This document shows, in pieces, positions 43,437 through 52,818 of a DNA stretch of 64,000 nucleotides (its first letter is position 1; each line of letters opens with the position of its first letter). This stretch comes from Xylophilus rhododendri (lineage in GTDB: Bacteria > Pseudomonadota > Gammaproteobacteria > Burkholderiales > Burkholderiaceae_C), in assembly GCF_009906855.1 (NCBI RefSeq), contig NZ_CP047650.1:4216001-4280000 (forward strand), read 5' to 3'. The position numbers and the translations under genes are program-made. Under the pieces are notes generated by a model that had not been told where the DNA came from, did not search any database, and saw only the letters and a list, made by a program, of their open reading frames with translations.

Positions 43437-44083
43437 ACTTCCAGCCCGGGGACATCGTCGGCCTGGCGCTGGTCACCGTGGCGCTGGGCCTGCTGCCGCT
43501 GTTCGTGATGTCGCTGACCTCCTTCGTGAAGATATCGGTGGTGCTCACCCTGGTGCGCAACGCGCTCGGTGTGCAGCAGGTTCCGCCCACCATGGTCATC
43601 AACGGACTGGCGCTGATCCTCACCGTCTACATCCTGATGCCCACGCTGCGGGCGACCTTCGACGGCTTCAGGAACAAGCCCGCCGACAGCATCGCCCAGC
43701 GCGCCGCCGATCTGCTGGATGCGGCGCACGGCCCCTTCAAGGACTTTCTCGCCAAACACGCGCACGAACGCGAGAAGCGCTATTTCCTGAAGTCGGCGGC
43801 CGATCTCTGGCCCAAGGCCGATGCGGAAAAACTCAGGCCCGACGACCTGATGGTGGTCGCGCCGGCATTCGTCGTCAGCGAACTCACCGAAGGCTTTCGC
43901 ATCGGTTTCCTGCTCTACCTGGCCTTCATCGTGGTCGATCTGGTGGTGGCCAACGTGCTGGTGGCGATCGGACTTTCGCAGGCCTCGCCGACCAACATCG
44001 CCATCCCCTTGAAGCTGCTGCTGTTCGTGGTGCTGGACGGCTGGTCCGTCCTGCTGCACGGCCTGGTGCAGACCTACCGCTGA
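43433..44083 (+). CDS. sctR: T3SS export apparatus protein SctR/HrcR
   Basis: The product is 216 residues from a GTG that overlaps the sctQ stop. Four membrane helices with the family signature SLTSFVKISVVLTLVRNALG near residues 24-43 and ELTEGFRIGFLLYLAFIVVD toward the C-terminus. SctR forms the core of the export gate with SctS and SctT. Confidence 0.97.
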   Translation: MNFQPGDIVGLALVTVALGLLPLFVMSLTSFVKISVVLTLVRNALGVQQVPPTMVINGLALILTVYILMPTLRATFDGFRNKPADSIAQRAADLLDAAHGPFKDFLAKHAHEREKRYFLKSAADLWPKADAEKLRPDDLMVVAPAFVVSELTEGFRIGFLLYLAFIVVDLVVANVLVAIGLSQASPTNIAIPLKLLLFVVLDGWSVLLHGLVQTYR

Positions 44084-44094
44084 GGGCGCCCGCC

Positions 44095-44358
44095 GTGGAC
44101 TCCGACGACGTCATCCGCTTCACCTCGCAGGCCATGCTGGTCTGCCTGCTGGTCTCGCTGCCGGCCATTGTTTCCTCGGCCCTGATCGGGCTGCTCGTGG
44201 CCTTCCTGCAGGCGGTCACCTCGCTGCAGGACGCCAGCATTTCCCATGGCATCAAGCTCCTGGTGGTCTCGGCCGTGATCGCGGTCACGGCCAGCTGGTC
44301 GGGTGCGCAGATGGTCGACTTTTCACAGGCGCTGCTGCAAGCGGCTTTTCGTCGATGA
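44095..44358 (+). CDS. sctS: T3SS export apparatus protein SctS/HrcS
   Basis: The product is 87 residues from a GTG at 44095, the usual SctS/FliQ length. Two membrane helices: VCLLVSLPAIVSSALIGLLV and IKLLVVSAVIAVTASW, with the conserved AFLQAVTSLQDASI loop between them. It lies 11 bases after sctR, and its stop overlaps the hpaA ATG. Confidence 0.95.
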   Translation: MDSDDVIRFTSQAMLVCLLVSLPAIVSSALIGLLVAFLQAVTSLQDASISHGIKLLVVSAVIAVTASWSGAQMVDFSQALLQAAFRR

Positions 44359-45275
44359 GCGATATTTCCCCTCTCTTCACGCCGAGCCAGGGGCTCGCGG
44401 CCGTGCTGAAATCCGCGGCGCCCGAGCCGGCGACGGCGGTGTCGCATCCGGCCTCTTCGGCCGCGACGCATCGGGTAACGTCACCCGAGATCCAGGACCT
44501 GATCCAGAAGTTGACGCGGCCGCCCGTGCGCATGCGTCCCCGCCTGGTCGCCGTGGCAAGAGCGCCCGCGGGCAAGCCGCGGTCTCCGGCCCACCATGCA
44601 GAGGAAAGCGTGGTCGACGAAGGCTTCTTCGGCGATACGGGCAAGACTTCCGCGATCGGCGGCAAGGGCCAGTCCGGCCACTCGGACCAGTCCGGGTCGC
44701 AGCAGCAGGACTCCCATGGTGGGCATCCGGATGGCGCGTCCGCGCCGGCGGGCGTGGAAGCCGGCTTCGACATTTCAAGGTCGGCATCGCCGTCCACGGA
44801 AAACGGCCACCTGGCCCGGGCCTGCGCCGACCTGCCCGAGCGCTGCGCCAGGCATTGCCAAGCGCACGGCATCCAGGCCATGCCGGCCTTTCTGCGCGAG
44901 ACCATGGGCAAGCTGCTGCCCGAGTTCCTGCAGGACCTGGCCGAGCGCCTGGCTGCACAGCTGCGTACCAGGGAGGATGGCGGCCCGCTGGACCTGGTGG
45001 GCCCGATCCGGACGGTCTGCGAGGACCTCCAGAACCGCATGCGACCCCTTCATGCCACCTATGGCCTGCAGCATTACCTGCTGAGCGATGTCCGCGAGAC
45101 CTTGTGCTCGGCGGAAGACCCGCTGGACCGCAAGGTACAGGACCATGAGCCCGCGGTGCCGCTGCTGCGCCAGCTGCTGGGCGACAGTGTCTATCTGCTG
45201 CTGCCCGTCCTGTTCATGGCCTGCGTCGCACGGCCGCCGCAGACCGTTCTTGAGCCAACCGGAGACGCCGCATGA
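44355..45275 (+). CDS. hpaA: HpaA-like T3SS control protein
   Basis: The product is 306 residues. The assignment rests mainly on position: in Xanthomonas the order is hrcQ-hrcR-hrcS-hpaA-hrcD-hrpD6-hrpE, reproduced here. The N-terminal half is polar and unstructured, with a basic patch near 57-75 (RPPVRMRPRLVAVAR) and a Gly/Ser/Gln-rich stretch. The C-terminal half is helical with several Cys. HpaA is itself secreted and controls export of effectors. It overlaps both neighbours by 4 bases. Confidence 0.6.
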   Translation: MSDISPLFTPSQGLAAVLKSAAPEPATAVSHPASSAATHRVTSPEIQDLIQKLTRPPVRMRPRLVAVARAPAGKPRSPAHHAEESVVDEGFFGDTGKTSAIGGKGQSGHSDQSGSQQQDSHGGHPDGASAPAGVEAGFDISRSASPSTENGHLARACADLPERCARHCQAHGIQAMPAFLRETMGKLLPEFLQDLAERLAAQLRTREDGGPLDLVGPIRTVCEDLQNRMRPLHATYGLQHYLLSDVRETLCSAEDPLDRKVQDHEPAVPLLRQLLGDSVYLLLPVLFMACVARPPQTVLEPTGDAA

Positions 45276-46240
45276 TGTCCCTGCGTGTCCTCCTGGGACT
45301 GCATGCCGGCGCATCGCTGCCGCTGGTGCCGGGCCGGTACCGCATCGGCGCCGAAGAGGCGGATGCGGACACGGCCGATCGATCCGTCGTGTTGCTCGAC
45401 TGGACGCTGCCGCCGCTGACGATCGAGGTCGATGCCGCCGGAGCGGTCAGCCTCGCGGCGCAGGAGGGCGAGGCCGATTCGGCCGTCCCTCAGGCCTGGC
45501 CCGAACTGCAGGCCCGCCGTTTCGGAGAAGTGGTGCTTTGCGTGGGCGACAGCGATGGTGCCTGGCCGAGCGATGCCGAGCTGCTCGATTGCCTGCAGCC
45601 CGGGCCAGTGATGGCCAGGGCCGTGCCTGCGGCGCGTCCGGCCTCCTGGGGCATGCGGGCCGGCTTGCTCGGCGCCGGGCTGCTGGCGGCTGTCACCGGC
45701 CTGTACGGCCGCTCCAGCGGACCTCCGCCGCATACCCCGCCGCCCGCGCGGCCCGAGTACGGCGCCCAGCTGCTGCAACAGGACCTGGCGCGGCGTGGGC
45801 TCGACGAGCTGACGGTGCGTCCCGCACGCGATGCCGTCGTGCTCAGCGGCCTGGTGCGCGATGCCGATCAGGGCCGCACGGTGCACACCGTGGTTTCGGA
45901 GCTGGAGCGCAGCACCGGCGTGGCCGTGCTGGGCCAATGGGAAGTCGCCGACGACATCGCCTCCACCATCGAGGCCGCGCTGCGCCAGCCCGGCGTGAAC
46001 GCGCGTTACCTGGGCGGCGGGCGCTTCCAGGTCGAGGGCATCGTGGCCGATCCGGCGCGGCTGCGTGCCGCCGGTGCGCCCCTGGTCAAGGACCTGGGCA
46101 TGAATGTGAAGGGCATCGACTTCGCGCTGGAGCGCAAGGCGCGGCCCAGCGCCTTCAGTGCGGCGATCGCGGCGGATGCGCTGCGGTATGCCGAGCGGCC
46201 GGATGGCGCCAAGGTCTTCTCGCGCAATGAGCGCGACTAG
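45272..46240 (+). CDS. sctD: T3SS inner-membrane ring protein SctD
   Basis: The product is 322 residues. An N-terminal FHA-like cytoplasmic domain (about 1-110; LRVLLGLHAGASLPLVPGRY) is followed by one membrane helix (about 128-146). The periplasmic part has BON-like ring-building repeats (LDELTVRPARDAVVLSGLV, ARYLGGGRFQVEGIV). This matches SctD/HrpD5, the outer of the two inner-membrane rings. It overlaps hpaA (ATGA). Confidence 0.88.
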   Translation: MMSLRVLLGLHAGASLPLVPGRYRIGAEEADADTADRSVVLLDWTLPPLTIEVDAAGAVSLAAQEGEADSAVPQAWPELQARRFGEVVLCVGDSDGAWPSDAELLDCLQPGPVMARAVPAARPASWGMRAGLLGAGLLAAVTGLYGRSSGPPPHTPPPARPEYGAQLLQQDLARRGLDELTVRPARDAVVLSGLVRDADQGRTVHTVVSELERSTGVAVLGQWEVADDIASTIEAALRQPGVNARYLGGGRFQVEGIVADPARLRAAGAPLVKDLGMNVKGIDFALERKARPSAFSAAIAADALRYAERPDGAKVFSRNERD

Positions 46241-46250
46241 GAAGCTGCCG

Positions 46251-46499
46251 ATGTTCGAGCCCTTCACCACCGATCACGAGCAAACCCTGCAGGCCTGGCT
46301 GGAGGGCGGAGTGCCAGCCGATGCCAGCGCGCTCACGCCCATCATCGAAGCCTTGGCCATCTGCCAGACCCGCCTGGTCGAAAGGCTCAAGTCCGAAAGC
46401 GATGCAGAGGTCCGCCATCAGTGCCGGGTCCTCTATCAGGGCCTGACCCAGTTTCGCGAATTCCTGGCAGCCGATGCAAGCAGGAGTTCTTCGAATTGA
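46251..46499 (+). CDS. hrpD6: HrpD6-like small T3SS protein
   Basis: The product is 82 residues from ATG 46251, five bases after AGGAAG; an ATG at 46227 inside sctD would add eight residues. It is helical and acidic (EPFTTDHEQTLQAWLEGG, then IIEALAICQTRLVERLK). Identity comes from its place after sctD and before the pilin candidate, as hrpD6 in Xanthomonas, where HrpD6 affects secretion and hrp expression. Confidence 0.6.
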   Translation: MFEPFTTDHEQTLQAWLEGGVPADASALTPIIEALAICQTRLVERLKSESDAEVRHQCRVLYQGLTQFREFLAADASRSSSN

Positions 46500-46558
46500 A
46501 TCGCACCCCTCAGGGTGAATCCGTACCCGCGGTTCGGGATATTCGCAAGGAAATGACA

Positions 46559-46855
46559 ATGATTGCAAATGCACTAAGATCGGCGGCCAATTTCGGCAGA
46601 AACGCATCGGGCGCCACAAATGGCGTCGGGACTGCTTTGGGTAATGCTTTTGCCAATTATGTTCAATCTTCGGTCGGTAATATGATGAACGATTGGGCAA
46701 CGCAAAAAGCCGGCGCCGCCACGCGCAGGACCGTCGCCATCGGCGCGGCCGAAGAGGCCGCGACCAATGTGGCGAAGACCATGGCGAACGGTGTCATTGC
46801 CGGATCCAAATGGAGTCAGAAGGTTTCCAATGACATCGTGACGGATATGCACTGA
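46559..46855 (+). CDS. Candidate Hrp pilus subunit (HrpE position)
   Basis: The product is 98 residues. The second ATG (46559) was chosen since AAGGA is seven bases before it. The protein is rich in Ala, Asn, Gly and Ser, lacks Cys and Pro, and is predicted helical (GNAFANYVQSSVGNMMNDW, then AAEEAATNVAKTMANGVIA), a composition typical of Hrp pilins. It occupies the place of hrpE. The base composition is visibly lower in GC than its flanks. Sequence alone does not prove pilin function because these subunits are highly variable. Confidence 0.55.
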   Translation: MIANALRSAANFGRNASGATNGVGTALGNAFANYVQSSVGNMMNDWATQKAGAATRRTVAIGAAEEAATNVAKTMANGVIAGSKWSQKVSNDIVTDMH

Positions 46856-46911
46856 GCGTGCATTCGCCAATTTATCTCCTGCCAATTTCTTATTGATCCC
46901 TCCACTGCGCC

Positions 46912-47364
46912 ATGGCCCAGGACAAGCTGGCGGAACTGCTTCAGGAGTTCTGCGACACCGTCGGTCTGTATCCGCCCGAGATCCTTCGACGGCGGCAAGT
47001 CCAGGTCAAGGGGCTGGAGGTGACTTTCAGCCGCGTGGCCGGCGATGAGGACCATTTCTATTTCGCCTACCAGTTTGGCGCGGTGGCCGCCGGACGCACC
47101 TTGAAAGTATTCCGGCTGATGCTGGAGGCGAATGTTTTGGTATATGCCAAGGACGATGCGGTATTGGGAATGGACCCGGATACCGGTGGTGTGATTCTTT
47201 CGGTGCGCGGCACTTTCGGCCCGGCGGCGACCGGGCGCTGGCTGGCCGATACCTTGGCGCATTTTGCCGAGCATGCGATTTACTGGAAAAAGAACATCCT
47301 CGACTGCGTGGATGAAATGTTCAATGGAATTTCATCGGGAAAATATCAATGGATGCGGGCCTGA
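46912..47364 (+). CDS. CesT-family type III secretion chaperone (HpaB-like)
   Basis: The product is 150 residues. The start AQDKLAELLQEFCDTVGLY and the following alternating beta strands (QVKGLEVTFSRVAG, HFYFAYQFGAVAAG, VLVYAKDDAVLGMDP, VILSVRG) match the CesT/HpaB class I chaperone fold, with C-terminal helices. HpaB is a general effector chaperone in Xanthomonas and is encoded near hrpE. It overlaps hrpB1 by 16 bases. The specific client is unknown. Confidence 0.72.
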   Translation: MAQDKLAELLQEFCDTVGLYPPEILRRRQVQVKGLEVTFSRVAGDEDHFYFAYQFGAVAAGRTLKVFRLMLEANVLVYAKDDAVLGMDPDTGGVILSVRGTFGPAATGRWLADTLAHFAEHAIYWKKNILDCVDEMFNGISSGKYQWMRA

Positions 47365-47828
47365 ATCATGAATTGCCGGTGAATCAGCCTTCAGGCAAGC
47401 GGCTCGCCAGAAGCATGGTGCGCTGCGTGATGAAGATGTTGAAAGGCCCGGCGCCGCAGCAGGCGCAGAGCCTGCTCGACTGCATCGCCATTCTCTGCCC
47501 CCAGGTCGATATCCGGGAGCTGCAGGCCTTCGAGCATTTCTGCGCCCAGCAATATGTGGATGCGATGCGCCTGTGGAGCCAGTCCGACCAGCCGGCATCC
47601 CAGGCGCTCGTCACCCTGTGCCAGCAGGCGCTAGGCGAGCCCAGCTGGCTGGGCAATGCGCAGGCGCTGTTCGAAACGGGAGACCCGTCGGTCATCGAAA
47701 TCCTCCAGCCCTGGCTGGGGCTTTCACCGACCGCTGAAGAGCCGGCCGAGGCGGGCCCCTCCGGTGAAACGCCGCCCCTTGTCCCCTCGGCTTCGTCCGA
47801 AGCCATTTCCCTGTCGCTGCGCGTATGA
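47349..47828 (+). CDS. hrpB1: HrpB1/HrpK-family T3SS protein
   Basis: The product is 159 residues. It resembles the HrpB1/HrpK family: LLDCIAILCPQVDIRELQAF, then LVTLCQQALGEPSWLGNAQALFETGD. In Xanthomonas HrpB1 is periplasmic and needed for pilus formation, although it has no classical signal. It opens the hrpB-type part of the operon (hrpB1, sctI, sctJ, sctK, sctL, sctN). The Pro-rich C-terminus (about 130-150) is not conserved in the family. It overlaps both neighbours. Confidence 0.75.
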   Translation: MDAGLNHELPVNQPSGKRLARSMVRCVMKMLKGPAPQQAQSLLDCIAILCPQVDIRELQAFEHFCAQQYVDAMRLWSQSDQPASQALVTLCQQALGEPSWLGNAQALFETGDPSVIEILQPWLGLSPTAEEPAEAGPSGETPPLVPSASSEAISLSLRV

Positions 47829-48190
47829 CACTTCCTTCCGTTTCCCTCGCCGATGCCGGCCTGCCCGCGTCCGCGCCGGCTTTTGCCGGCCTGCCTGCCA
47901 CCGGGGCGGCCGAATTCAGCCAATGGATGAGCGGGCTGGCGCCTGCCGCCGCCGCACGCACCGCACCCTCGATGGTGGCAAGCGTGGTGCGCTTGTCGGC
48001 CGCGGCCGGCAATCAGGCCCTGGCGCGCATCGGCGCCGCCGCGCCGCCCGGCGCCTCCCTGCCGGAGCAGATCGCCTTTCACGCCCAGAAGGAGGTCGAT
48101 GTGAACAACATGAAGACCCTGAGCAACCTCGCGATCGCGGCGGCGCGGATCACCCGCAAGACCGTCGATACCGTGCTCAACAGCAAGTGA
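47825..48190 (+). CDS. sctI: T3SS inner rod protein SctI (HrpB2)
   Basis: The product is 121 residues. An Ala/Pro-rich N-terminus precedes a helical C-terminus that reads AFHAQKEVDVNNMKTLSNLA and IAAARITRKTVDTVLNSK, matching HrpB2/SctI. The rod connects export gate and needle/pilus and takes part in substrate switching. It overlaps hrpB1 by 4 bases and precedes sctJ, the usual order. Confidence 0.85.
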   Translation: MTLPSVSLADAGLPASAPAFAGLPATGAAEFSQWMSGLAPAAAARTAPSMVASVVRLSAAAGNQALARIGAAAPPGASLPEQIAFHAQKEVDVNNMKTLSNLAIAAARITRKTVDTVLNSK

Positions 48191-48199
48191 CGAGGTGAG

Positions 48200-49024
48200 A
48201 TGCCCATGAGATGCCTGCGCCGCCTGAGCGCCCTTGTCCTGGCCATGCTGCTGTCCCTGCTGCTGGCCGCCTGCAACGCGGAACTCTTCACCGCCATGAC
48301 CGAGCCCGACTGCAACGAGGCCCTGGCCGTGCTGCTGGCCGCCGGCATCGCGGCCGAGAAGGCATCGCCGGACAACGGCAAGACCTGGAACCTGCGGGTG
48401 CCCGAGGACGCCATCGTGCATTCGCTGGAACTGCTGCGCGAGCGCGGCTTGCCGCGCAACCACTTCTCCAGCCTGGGCGACCTGTTCAAGAAGGACGGGC
48501 TCATCTCCACGCCGGTCGAGGAGCGGGTGCGTTTCGTCTACGGCGTCTCGCAGGAGCTGTCGGAGACCCTGTCGCGCATGGACGGCGTGATCGTCGCCCG
48601 GGTCCATATCGTGCTGCCCAACAACGATCCGCTGGCCACCGAAATCAAGCCCTCGAGCGCCTCGGTCTTCGTCAAGTACCGGCCGGGCATGGCGGTCTCG
48701 GCGCTGGTCTCGCCGGTCAAGAACCTGGTGGCGCACAGCGTGGAGGGCTTGAGCTACGAACAGGTCAGCGTCACCTTCGTGCCGGGCGATGCCGCCTCCG
48801 CCTCCGCCGCCGCCGCGACGGTGGTGCAGGAGTTCCCGGTGCTGGGCGTCGTCATGGCCGCCATCGGCGGCCTGGCGGCCTGCCTGGCGATGCTGGCCGG
48901 CTGGACCTGGGTGCGCCCCGAGCAGGCCGCGCGCGGCATCTGGCCCCTGCCGGTGCTGGCACGCTGGATGGACCGGCTGCGCGAGCGGCTGGGCAGCAGC
49001 GCTGCGACGGGAGCGGATGCATGA
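48200..49024 (+). CDS. sctJ: T3SS inner-membrane ring lipoprotein SctJ/HrcJ
   Basis: The product is 274 residues. The lipobox LLLAAC gives a lipid-modified Cys near residue 25. YscJ-type periplasmic domains follow (ALAVLLAAGIAAEKASPDNG, VARVHIVLPNNDPL, SASVFVKYRPGM), then a C-terminal membrane helix (about 215-240) and a basic tail. SctJ forms the inner ring with SctD. It overlaps sctK as ATGA. Confidence 0.95.
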   Translation: MPMRCLRRLSALVLAMLLSLLLAACNAELFTAMTEPDCNEALAVLLAAGIAAEKASPDNGKTWNLRVPEDAIVHSLELLRERGLPRNHFSSLGDLFKKDGLISTPVEERVRFVYGVSQELSETLSRMDGVIVARVHIVLPNNDPLATEIKPSSASVFVKYRPGMAVSALVSPVKNLVAHSVEGLSYEQVSVTFVPGDAASASAAAATVVQEFPVLGVVMAAIGGLAACLAMLAGWTWVRPEQAARGIWPLPVLARWMDRLRERLGSSAATGADA

Positions 49025-49683
49025 AGCCGCAGCTCGACCGAACGGCCATCGCGCCCCTGGCCCGGCGGCTGCAGGCCTGCGGCGATGCCTGGCGCCGGGC
49101 AGCCGACTGGGTGCATCCCAGCTGGTACCTGCCCCTGGGCCTGCAGGCGCCCGACCCGGCCAGCGACACGGCCGTGAGCCGTTTCTGCGCGGCCATGGGG
49201 CTGGCGATTCCGCCCGCCCAGGCCTTCGACCGCCCGGCCCACCGGCTGGCGGCGCTGCCGCCGGCCACGCTGTGCCGGGTGCTGCGCGCCCGTGCCCTGC
49301 TGCGGCATCGCCCGGCCTTGCGGCGCTGCGTGGAACCGGCGCTGCGCCGCCGGCTGGTGAGCTGGCTGCATCCGGTGGTCTTCGAAACCGTGCTGCGCGA
49401 GGCCGCGCAGGACATGCAGCGCGACGACGAAGGCCTGCCCCTGCCGCCTTGCGGCCCACGTCCCCATCCGGCCGACACCCTGGCCTGGGAGGGCTTCTGC
49501 CTGTTCGAGCGCGACGCGGTCTGGTCCGACCGCGCCCTGCTGCATCGGCTGCGCCTGGGCTTTGCGCAGGAGCTGTGCCGGCCCGCGGCGCTGGACGAGT
49601 TCCCCGGCGCACGCGACGGCAGCGCCTGGGTGCTGCAGCGCCTGGAGCGCTTCATACCGGAGGCCACATGGCTGTTTGGCTGA
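49021..49683 (+). CDS. sctK: T3SS sorting-platform protein SctK (HrpB4)
   Basis: The product is 220 residues, rich in Arg, Ala and Leu, and starts in the overlap with sctJ. It lies between sctJ and sctL exactly as hrpB4. The start ADWVHPSWYLPLG is typical of SctK proteins. SctK links the ring pods to the export ring. Sequence conservation in this family is low, so the call rests on motif plus position. Confidence 0.78.
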   Translation: MKPQLDRTAIAPLARRLQACGDAWRRAADWVHPSWYLPLGLQAPDPASDTAVSRFCAAMGLAIPPAQAFDRPAHRLAALPPATLCRVLRARALLRHRPALRRCVEPALRRRLVSWLHPVVFETVLREAAQDMQRDDEGLPLPPCGPRPHPADTLAWEGFCLFERDAVWSDRALLHRLRLGFAQELCRPAALDEFPGARDGSAWVLQRLERFIPEATWLFG

Positions 49684-50708
49684 AATGCGCGAACGTCGAA
49701 CTGGCCTTCGCGCACGACATCGTGCCGCGCGAGGCGATGCGCTCGCTGGAGCGCCTAGACGAGCTGGACGACATCGCCAGCGAAACCCTGGCCGGCCTGC
49801 GCGCCGAAGCAGAGGCCGAGGCCGAAGGCATACGCGCCGCCGCCCGGGCGGATGCGCAGGCGATCGCCGCCAAGGCCCAGCTCGATGCCGCCTCCGTCAC
49901 ACGGCTCGGCTATGCCCAGGGCCGGCGCGACGCCTTGCGCCACTGGCATGCCGAGGCGGTGCAACAGCGCCAGCAGGCGGCCGAGCGTTTCGGCGGGCAG
50001 CGCAAACGCCTGGCCGACATGGTGGTGCAGGCCACCGCCAGCCTGCTGCAGGGGCCGGCCATGGCCAGCTACATGGAGCAGGCGCTGCAGGCACTCGACA
50101 CCCTGGCCGAAAAGGACCTGACGCTGTCGGTCACCGTGCATCCAGACGAGGAGCCGCTGGCGCGCGAGGCCATCGAGAAGCTGCGTCCGCGCTGGCGCGA
50201 CAACACGGTGGTCAAACTGATCGTGTCGGACGCGGTGGCGCCCGGCAGCTGCATCTGCGAGTCGCCGCAGGGTTATGCGGACGGCAGCCTGTCGCAGCAG
50301 CTCGCCACCTTGCGCCAGGCCGCGATGGGCGCGCTCGAAGACCTGGAGCCCTTGCCCCATCCGGTGGAGCAGGCCGCGCCGCCGGTGCCGCAGTCCCCGC
50401 CGTCGCTGTCCTTCGCGCGGGGGCTGCAGGATCCGCTGGACCCGGGCGCGCCCGGCGCGCCCGACGCACTGGGCGCATTGGGCGATCCGGCCGATGCCAT
50501 GCGCATGGCCGCGCTGGCCGCGCGCCGCTTCGGCCGCATGCAGGACGGCGAGCAGCTCGACGAGCTGGACGACTTGGACGACATGGATGAGTTCGACGAC
50601 CTCGACGATCTCGACGCCCTGGGCGACGAGGCCGACTTCGAGAAGCTATTCGGCCGCGAAGGCGCCGCCTCCCTGATGCCACGCAACCGCAGCGGAAAAC
50701 CATGGTGA
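49668..50708 (+). CDS. sctL: T3SS stator protein SctL with long acidic extension
   Basis: The product is 346 residues, over 100 longer than usual SctL. Residues 1-215 are the HrpE/YscL/FliH core: a coiled coil with Ala/Glu repeats (about 30-110) and [18 protein letters not shown] near 156-171, followed by [19 protein letters not shown]. Residues 225-346 add a Pro-rich segment (about 228-275) and an Asp-rich stretch (296-325, repeats of DDLDD). SctL holds the SctN ATPase. The extension is unlike anything I know in the family. It overlaps sctK and sctN. Confidence 0.88.
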   Translation: MAVWLKCANVELAFAHDIVPREAMRSLERLDELDDIASETLAGLRAEAEAEAEGIRAAARADAQAIAAKAQLDAASVTRLGYAQGRRDALRHWHAEAVQQRQQAAERFGGQRKRLADMVVQATASLLQGPAMASYMEQALQALDTLAEKDLTLSVTVHPDEEPLAREAIEKLRPRWRDNTVVKLIVSDAVAPGSCICESPQGYADGSLSQQLATLRQAAMGALEDLEPLPHPVEQAAPPVPQSPPSLSFARGLQDPLDPGAPGAPDALGALGDPADAMRMAALAARRFGRMQDGEQLDELDDLDDMDEFDDLDDLDALGDEADFEKLFGREGAASLMPRNRSGKPW

Positions 50709-52018
50709 GCGCCGTGAGCACATTGAACCCCGCCCCGGCGGCCCTGCGCTGGAAACCCGCCGTCGCCACCGCCGGCAAGGTGGCCGAGGTGGTCGGCACC
50801 CTGGTGCGCGCCACCGGGCTGGACGCGGTCTGCGGCGAACTCTGCGAGTTGCGCGAGCGCAGCGGCCGGCTGCTGCAGTACGCCGAGGTGGTCGGCTTTT
50901 CCAGCGAGCATGCGCTTCTGATGCCGATGGGCGGCGCGGCCGGCCTGTCGCGCTCCACCCTGGTCGTCGGCACCGGCCGGCCGCTGCAGGTGAAGGTGGG
51001 CCCCGGCCTGCTGGGCCGGGTGGTCGATGTGCTGGGCGAGCCGATCGACGGCCGCGGCCCGGTCGCCACCACCGATGAGCGTTCCATGATGTGCGCCCCG
51101 CCCGCGCCCATGGACCGGCCGATGATCGCCAGGCCGCTGCACACCGGCGTGCGCTGCGTCGATGCGCTGCTCACCCTGGGCGAGGGCCAGCGCATGGGCA
51201 TCTTCGCGCCGGCCGGCACCGGCAAGAGCACGCTGCTGTCGATGTTCGCGCGCGGCGCGCAGTGCGATGTCAACGTGATCGCCCTCATCGGCGAACGCGG
51301 CCGCGAGGTGCGCGAATTCGTCGAGCGGGTGCTGGGGCCCGAGGGCATGCGGCGCAGCGTGGTGGTCTGCGCCACCTCCGACCGCTCCTCGGTGGAGCGG
51401 GCCAAGGCCGCGCATGTGGCCACGGCGGTGGCCGAATACTTCCGCGACCAGGGCGCCAAGGTGCTGCTGATGATGGACTCGGTCACCCGCTTCGCCCGTG
51501 CCCAGCGCGAGATCGGCCTGGCCGCCGGCGAGCCGCCGACCCGGCGCGGTTTCCCGCCTTCCATCTTCGCCGAGCTGCCGCGGCTGCTGGAGCGGCCGGG
51601 GCTGTCGCAGAAGGGCTCGATCACCGCGCTCTACACCATCCTGGCCGAGGACGACACCGGCTCCGATCCGATCGCCGAGGAGGTGCGCGGCGTCCTGGAC
51701 GGCCACATGGTGCTGTCGCGCGAGATCGCCGCGCGCAACCACTATCCGGCCATCGACGTGACCGGCAGCCTGAGCCGGGTGATGACCGAGGTGGTCGGCG
51801 AACGCCATCAGCGCGCGGCCGGGCAGGTGCGGCGCATGCTGTCGCGCTACCGCGAGGTGGAGACGCTGCTGCGCATCGGCGAATACAAGAGCGGCAGCGA
51901 TCCCGAGGCCGACGAAGCCATCGCCCGCCATGCGCAGATCCAGGAGTTTTTGGCGCAGCCGGTCGGCGAGATCGTCGACTTCCGCCAGACCATGCGCCTG
52001 CTGGAGTCGCTTCAATGA
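50702..52018 (+). CDS. sctN: T3SS ATPase SctN/HrcN
   Basis: The product is 438 residues. Walker A is PAGTGKS at 170-176, with [12 protein letters not shown], the Walker B strand [20 protein letters not shown] and [20 protein letters not shown]. These are the signatures of the T3SS/flagellar ATPase family related to F1-beta. It unfolds and releases substrates from chaperones at the cytoplasmic face. It overlaps sctL and sctT; the usual intervening sctO is absent. Confidence 0.98.
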   Translation: MVSAVSTLNPAPAALRWKPAVATAGKVAEVVGTLVRATGLDAVCGELCELRERSGRLLQYAEVVGFSSEHALLMPMGGAAGLSRSTLVVGTGRPLQVKVGPGLLGRVVDVLGEPIDGRGPVATTDERSMMCAPPAPMDRPMIARPLHTGVRCVDALLTLGEGQRMGIFAPAGTGKSTLLSMFARGAQCDVNVIALIGERGREVREFVERVLGPEGMRRSVVVCATSDRSSVERAKAAHVATAVAEYFRDQGAKVLLMMDSVTRFARAQREIGLAAGEPPTRRGFPPSIFAELPRLLERPGLSQKGSITALYTILAEDDTGSDPIAEEVRGVLDGHMVLSREIAARNHYPAIDVTGSLSRVMTEVVGERHQRAAGQVRRMLSRYREVETLLRIGEYKSGSDPEADEAIARHAQIQEFLAQPVGEIVDFRQTMRLLESLQ

Positions 52019-52818
52019 TGGCCTCCATGTTCGATGTGCCCCGGCAGATACCGCTGTGGGGCGCGCTGTGGATGCTGTTCTTCATCCGTCCGGCGGTGGC
52101 CTTCGTGGTGCTGCCGGCGACCTCGGAGCCGGCCATGACGGCCACCACCCGCCATCTGCTGTGCGTGAGCTTCGCCGCGCATGTGGCCATGGGGGCGTCG
52201 CCCGCCACGCTCGAAGCCCTGGCCACGCCGCAGTTCCTGGCGACGGTGGCCGTGCGCGAGGCCCTGATCGGCTTCACCATCGGCTTCGCCGCGGGGCAGG
52301 GCTTCTGGGTGGCGCAGTCGGTCGGCGCGCTGGTGGACAACCTGGCCGGCTACAACAACGTGCAGCTGATCAACCCGTCGAGCCCGGAGCAGAACACGCC
52401 GGTCTCCGATGTGATGCTGCAGATGTTCGTCGCGGTGTTCTGGACCTCGGGCGGCATGCTCCTGCTGCTGGGCGTGATCGGTGAGACCTACCGCTGGTGG
52501 CCGGTGCTCGATCCCTTGCCGCAGTGGCCGGCGGTGCCCGAGGCGCTGGCCGGGATCGGCCTGACCCATCTGATGCGCATGGTGGTGTCGCTGTCCATGC
52601 CCATCCTGTTCCTGCTGGCCTTCGTGGATGTCGGCATGGGCCTGGTGGCGCGTGCGGCCAAGAACGCCGACACCTCGCCGCTGGCCACGCCGCTCAAGAG
52701 CGCGGTCGCGCTGCTGGCCATGGTGCTGTTCTCCAGCGTGTTCCTGGCCGACATCCGGCATTACCTGTCGCTGGCCGAGCTGCCGGCGGTGCTGGCCAGG
52801 TGGCACAGCCTGCGATGA
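52015..52818 (+). CDS. sctT: T3SS export apparatus protein SctT/HrcT
   Basis: The product is 267 residues with about six membrane helices, in the SctT/SpaR/FliR family: [20 protein letters not shown], then [20 protein letters not shown] and [20 protein letters not shown] are typical. It completes the R5-S4-T1 export gate. Its ATG overlaps the sctN stop directly. Confidence 0.95.
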   Translation: MMASMFDVPRQIPLWGALWMLFFIRPAVAFVVLPATSEPAMTATTRHLLCVSFAAHVAMGASPATLEALATPQFLATVAVREALIGFTIGFAAGQGFWVAQSVGALVDNLAGYNNVQLINPSSPEQNTPVSDVMLQMFVAVFWTSGGMLLLLGVIGETYRWWPVLDPLPQWPAVPEALAGIGLTHLMRMVVSLSMPILFLLAFVDVGMGLVARAAKNADTSPLATPLKSAVALLAMVLFSSVFLADIRHYLSLAELPAVLARWHSLR

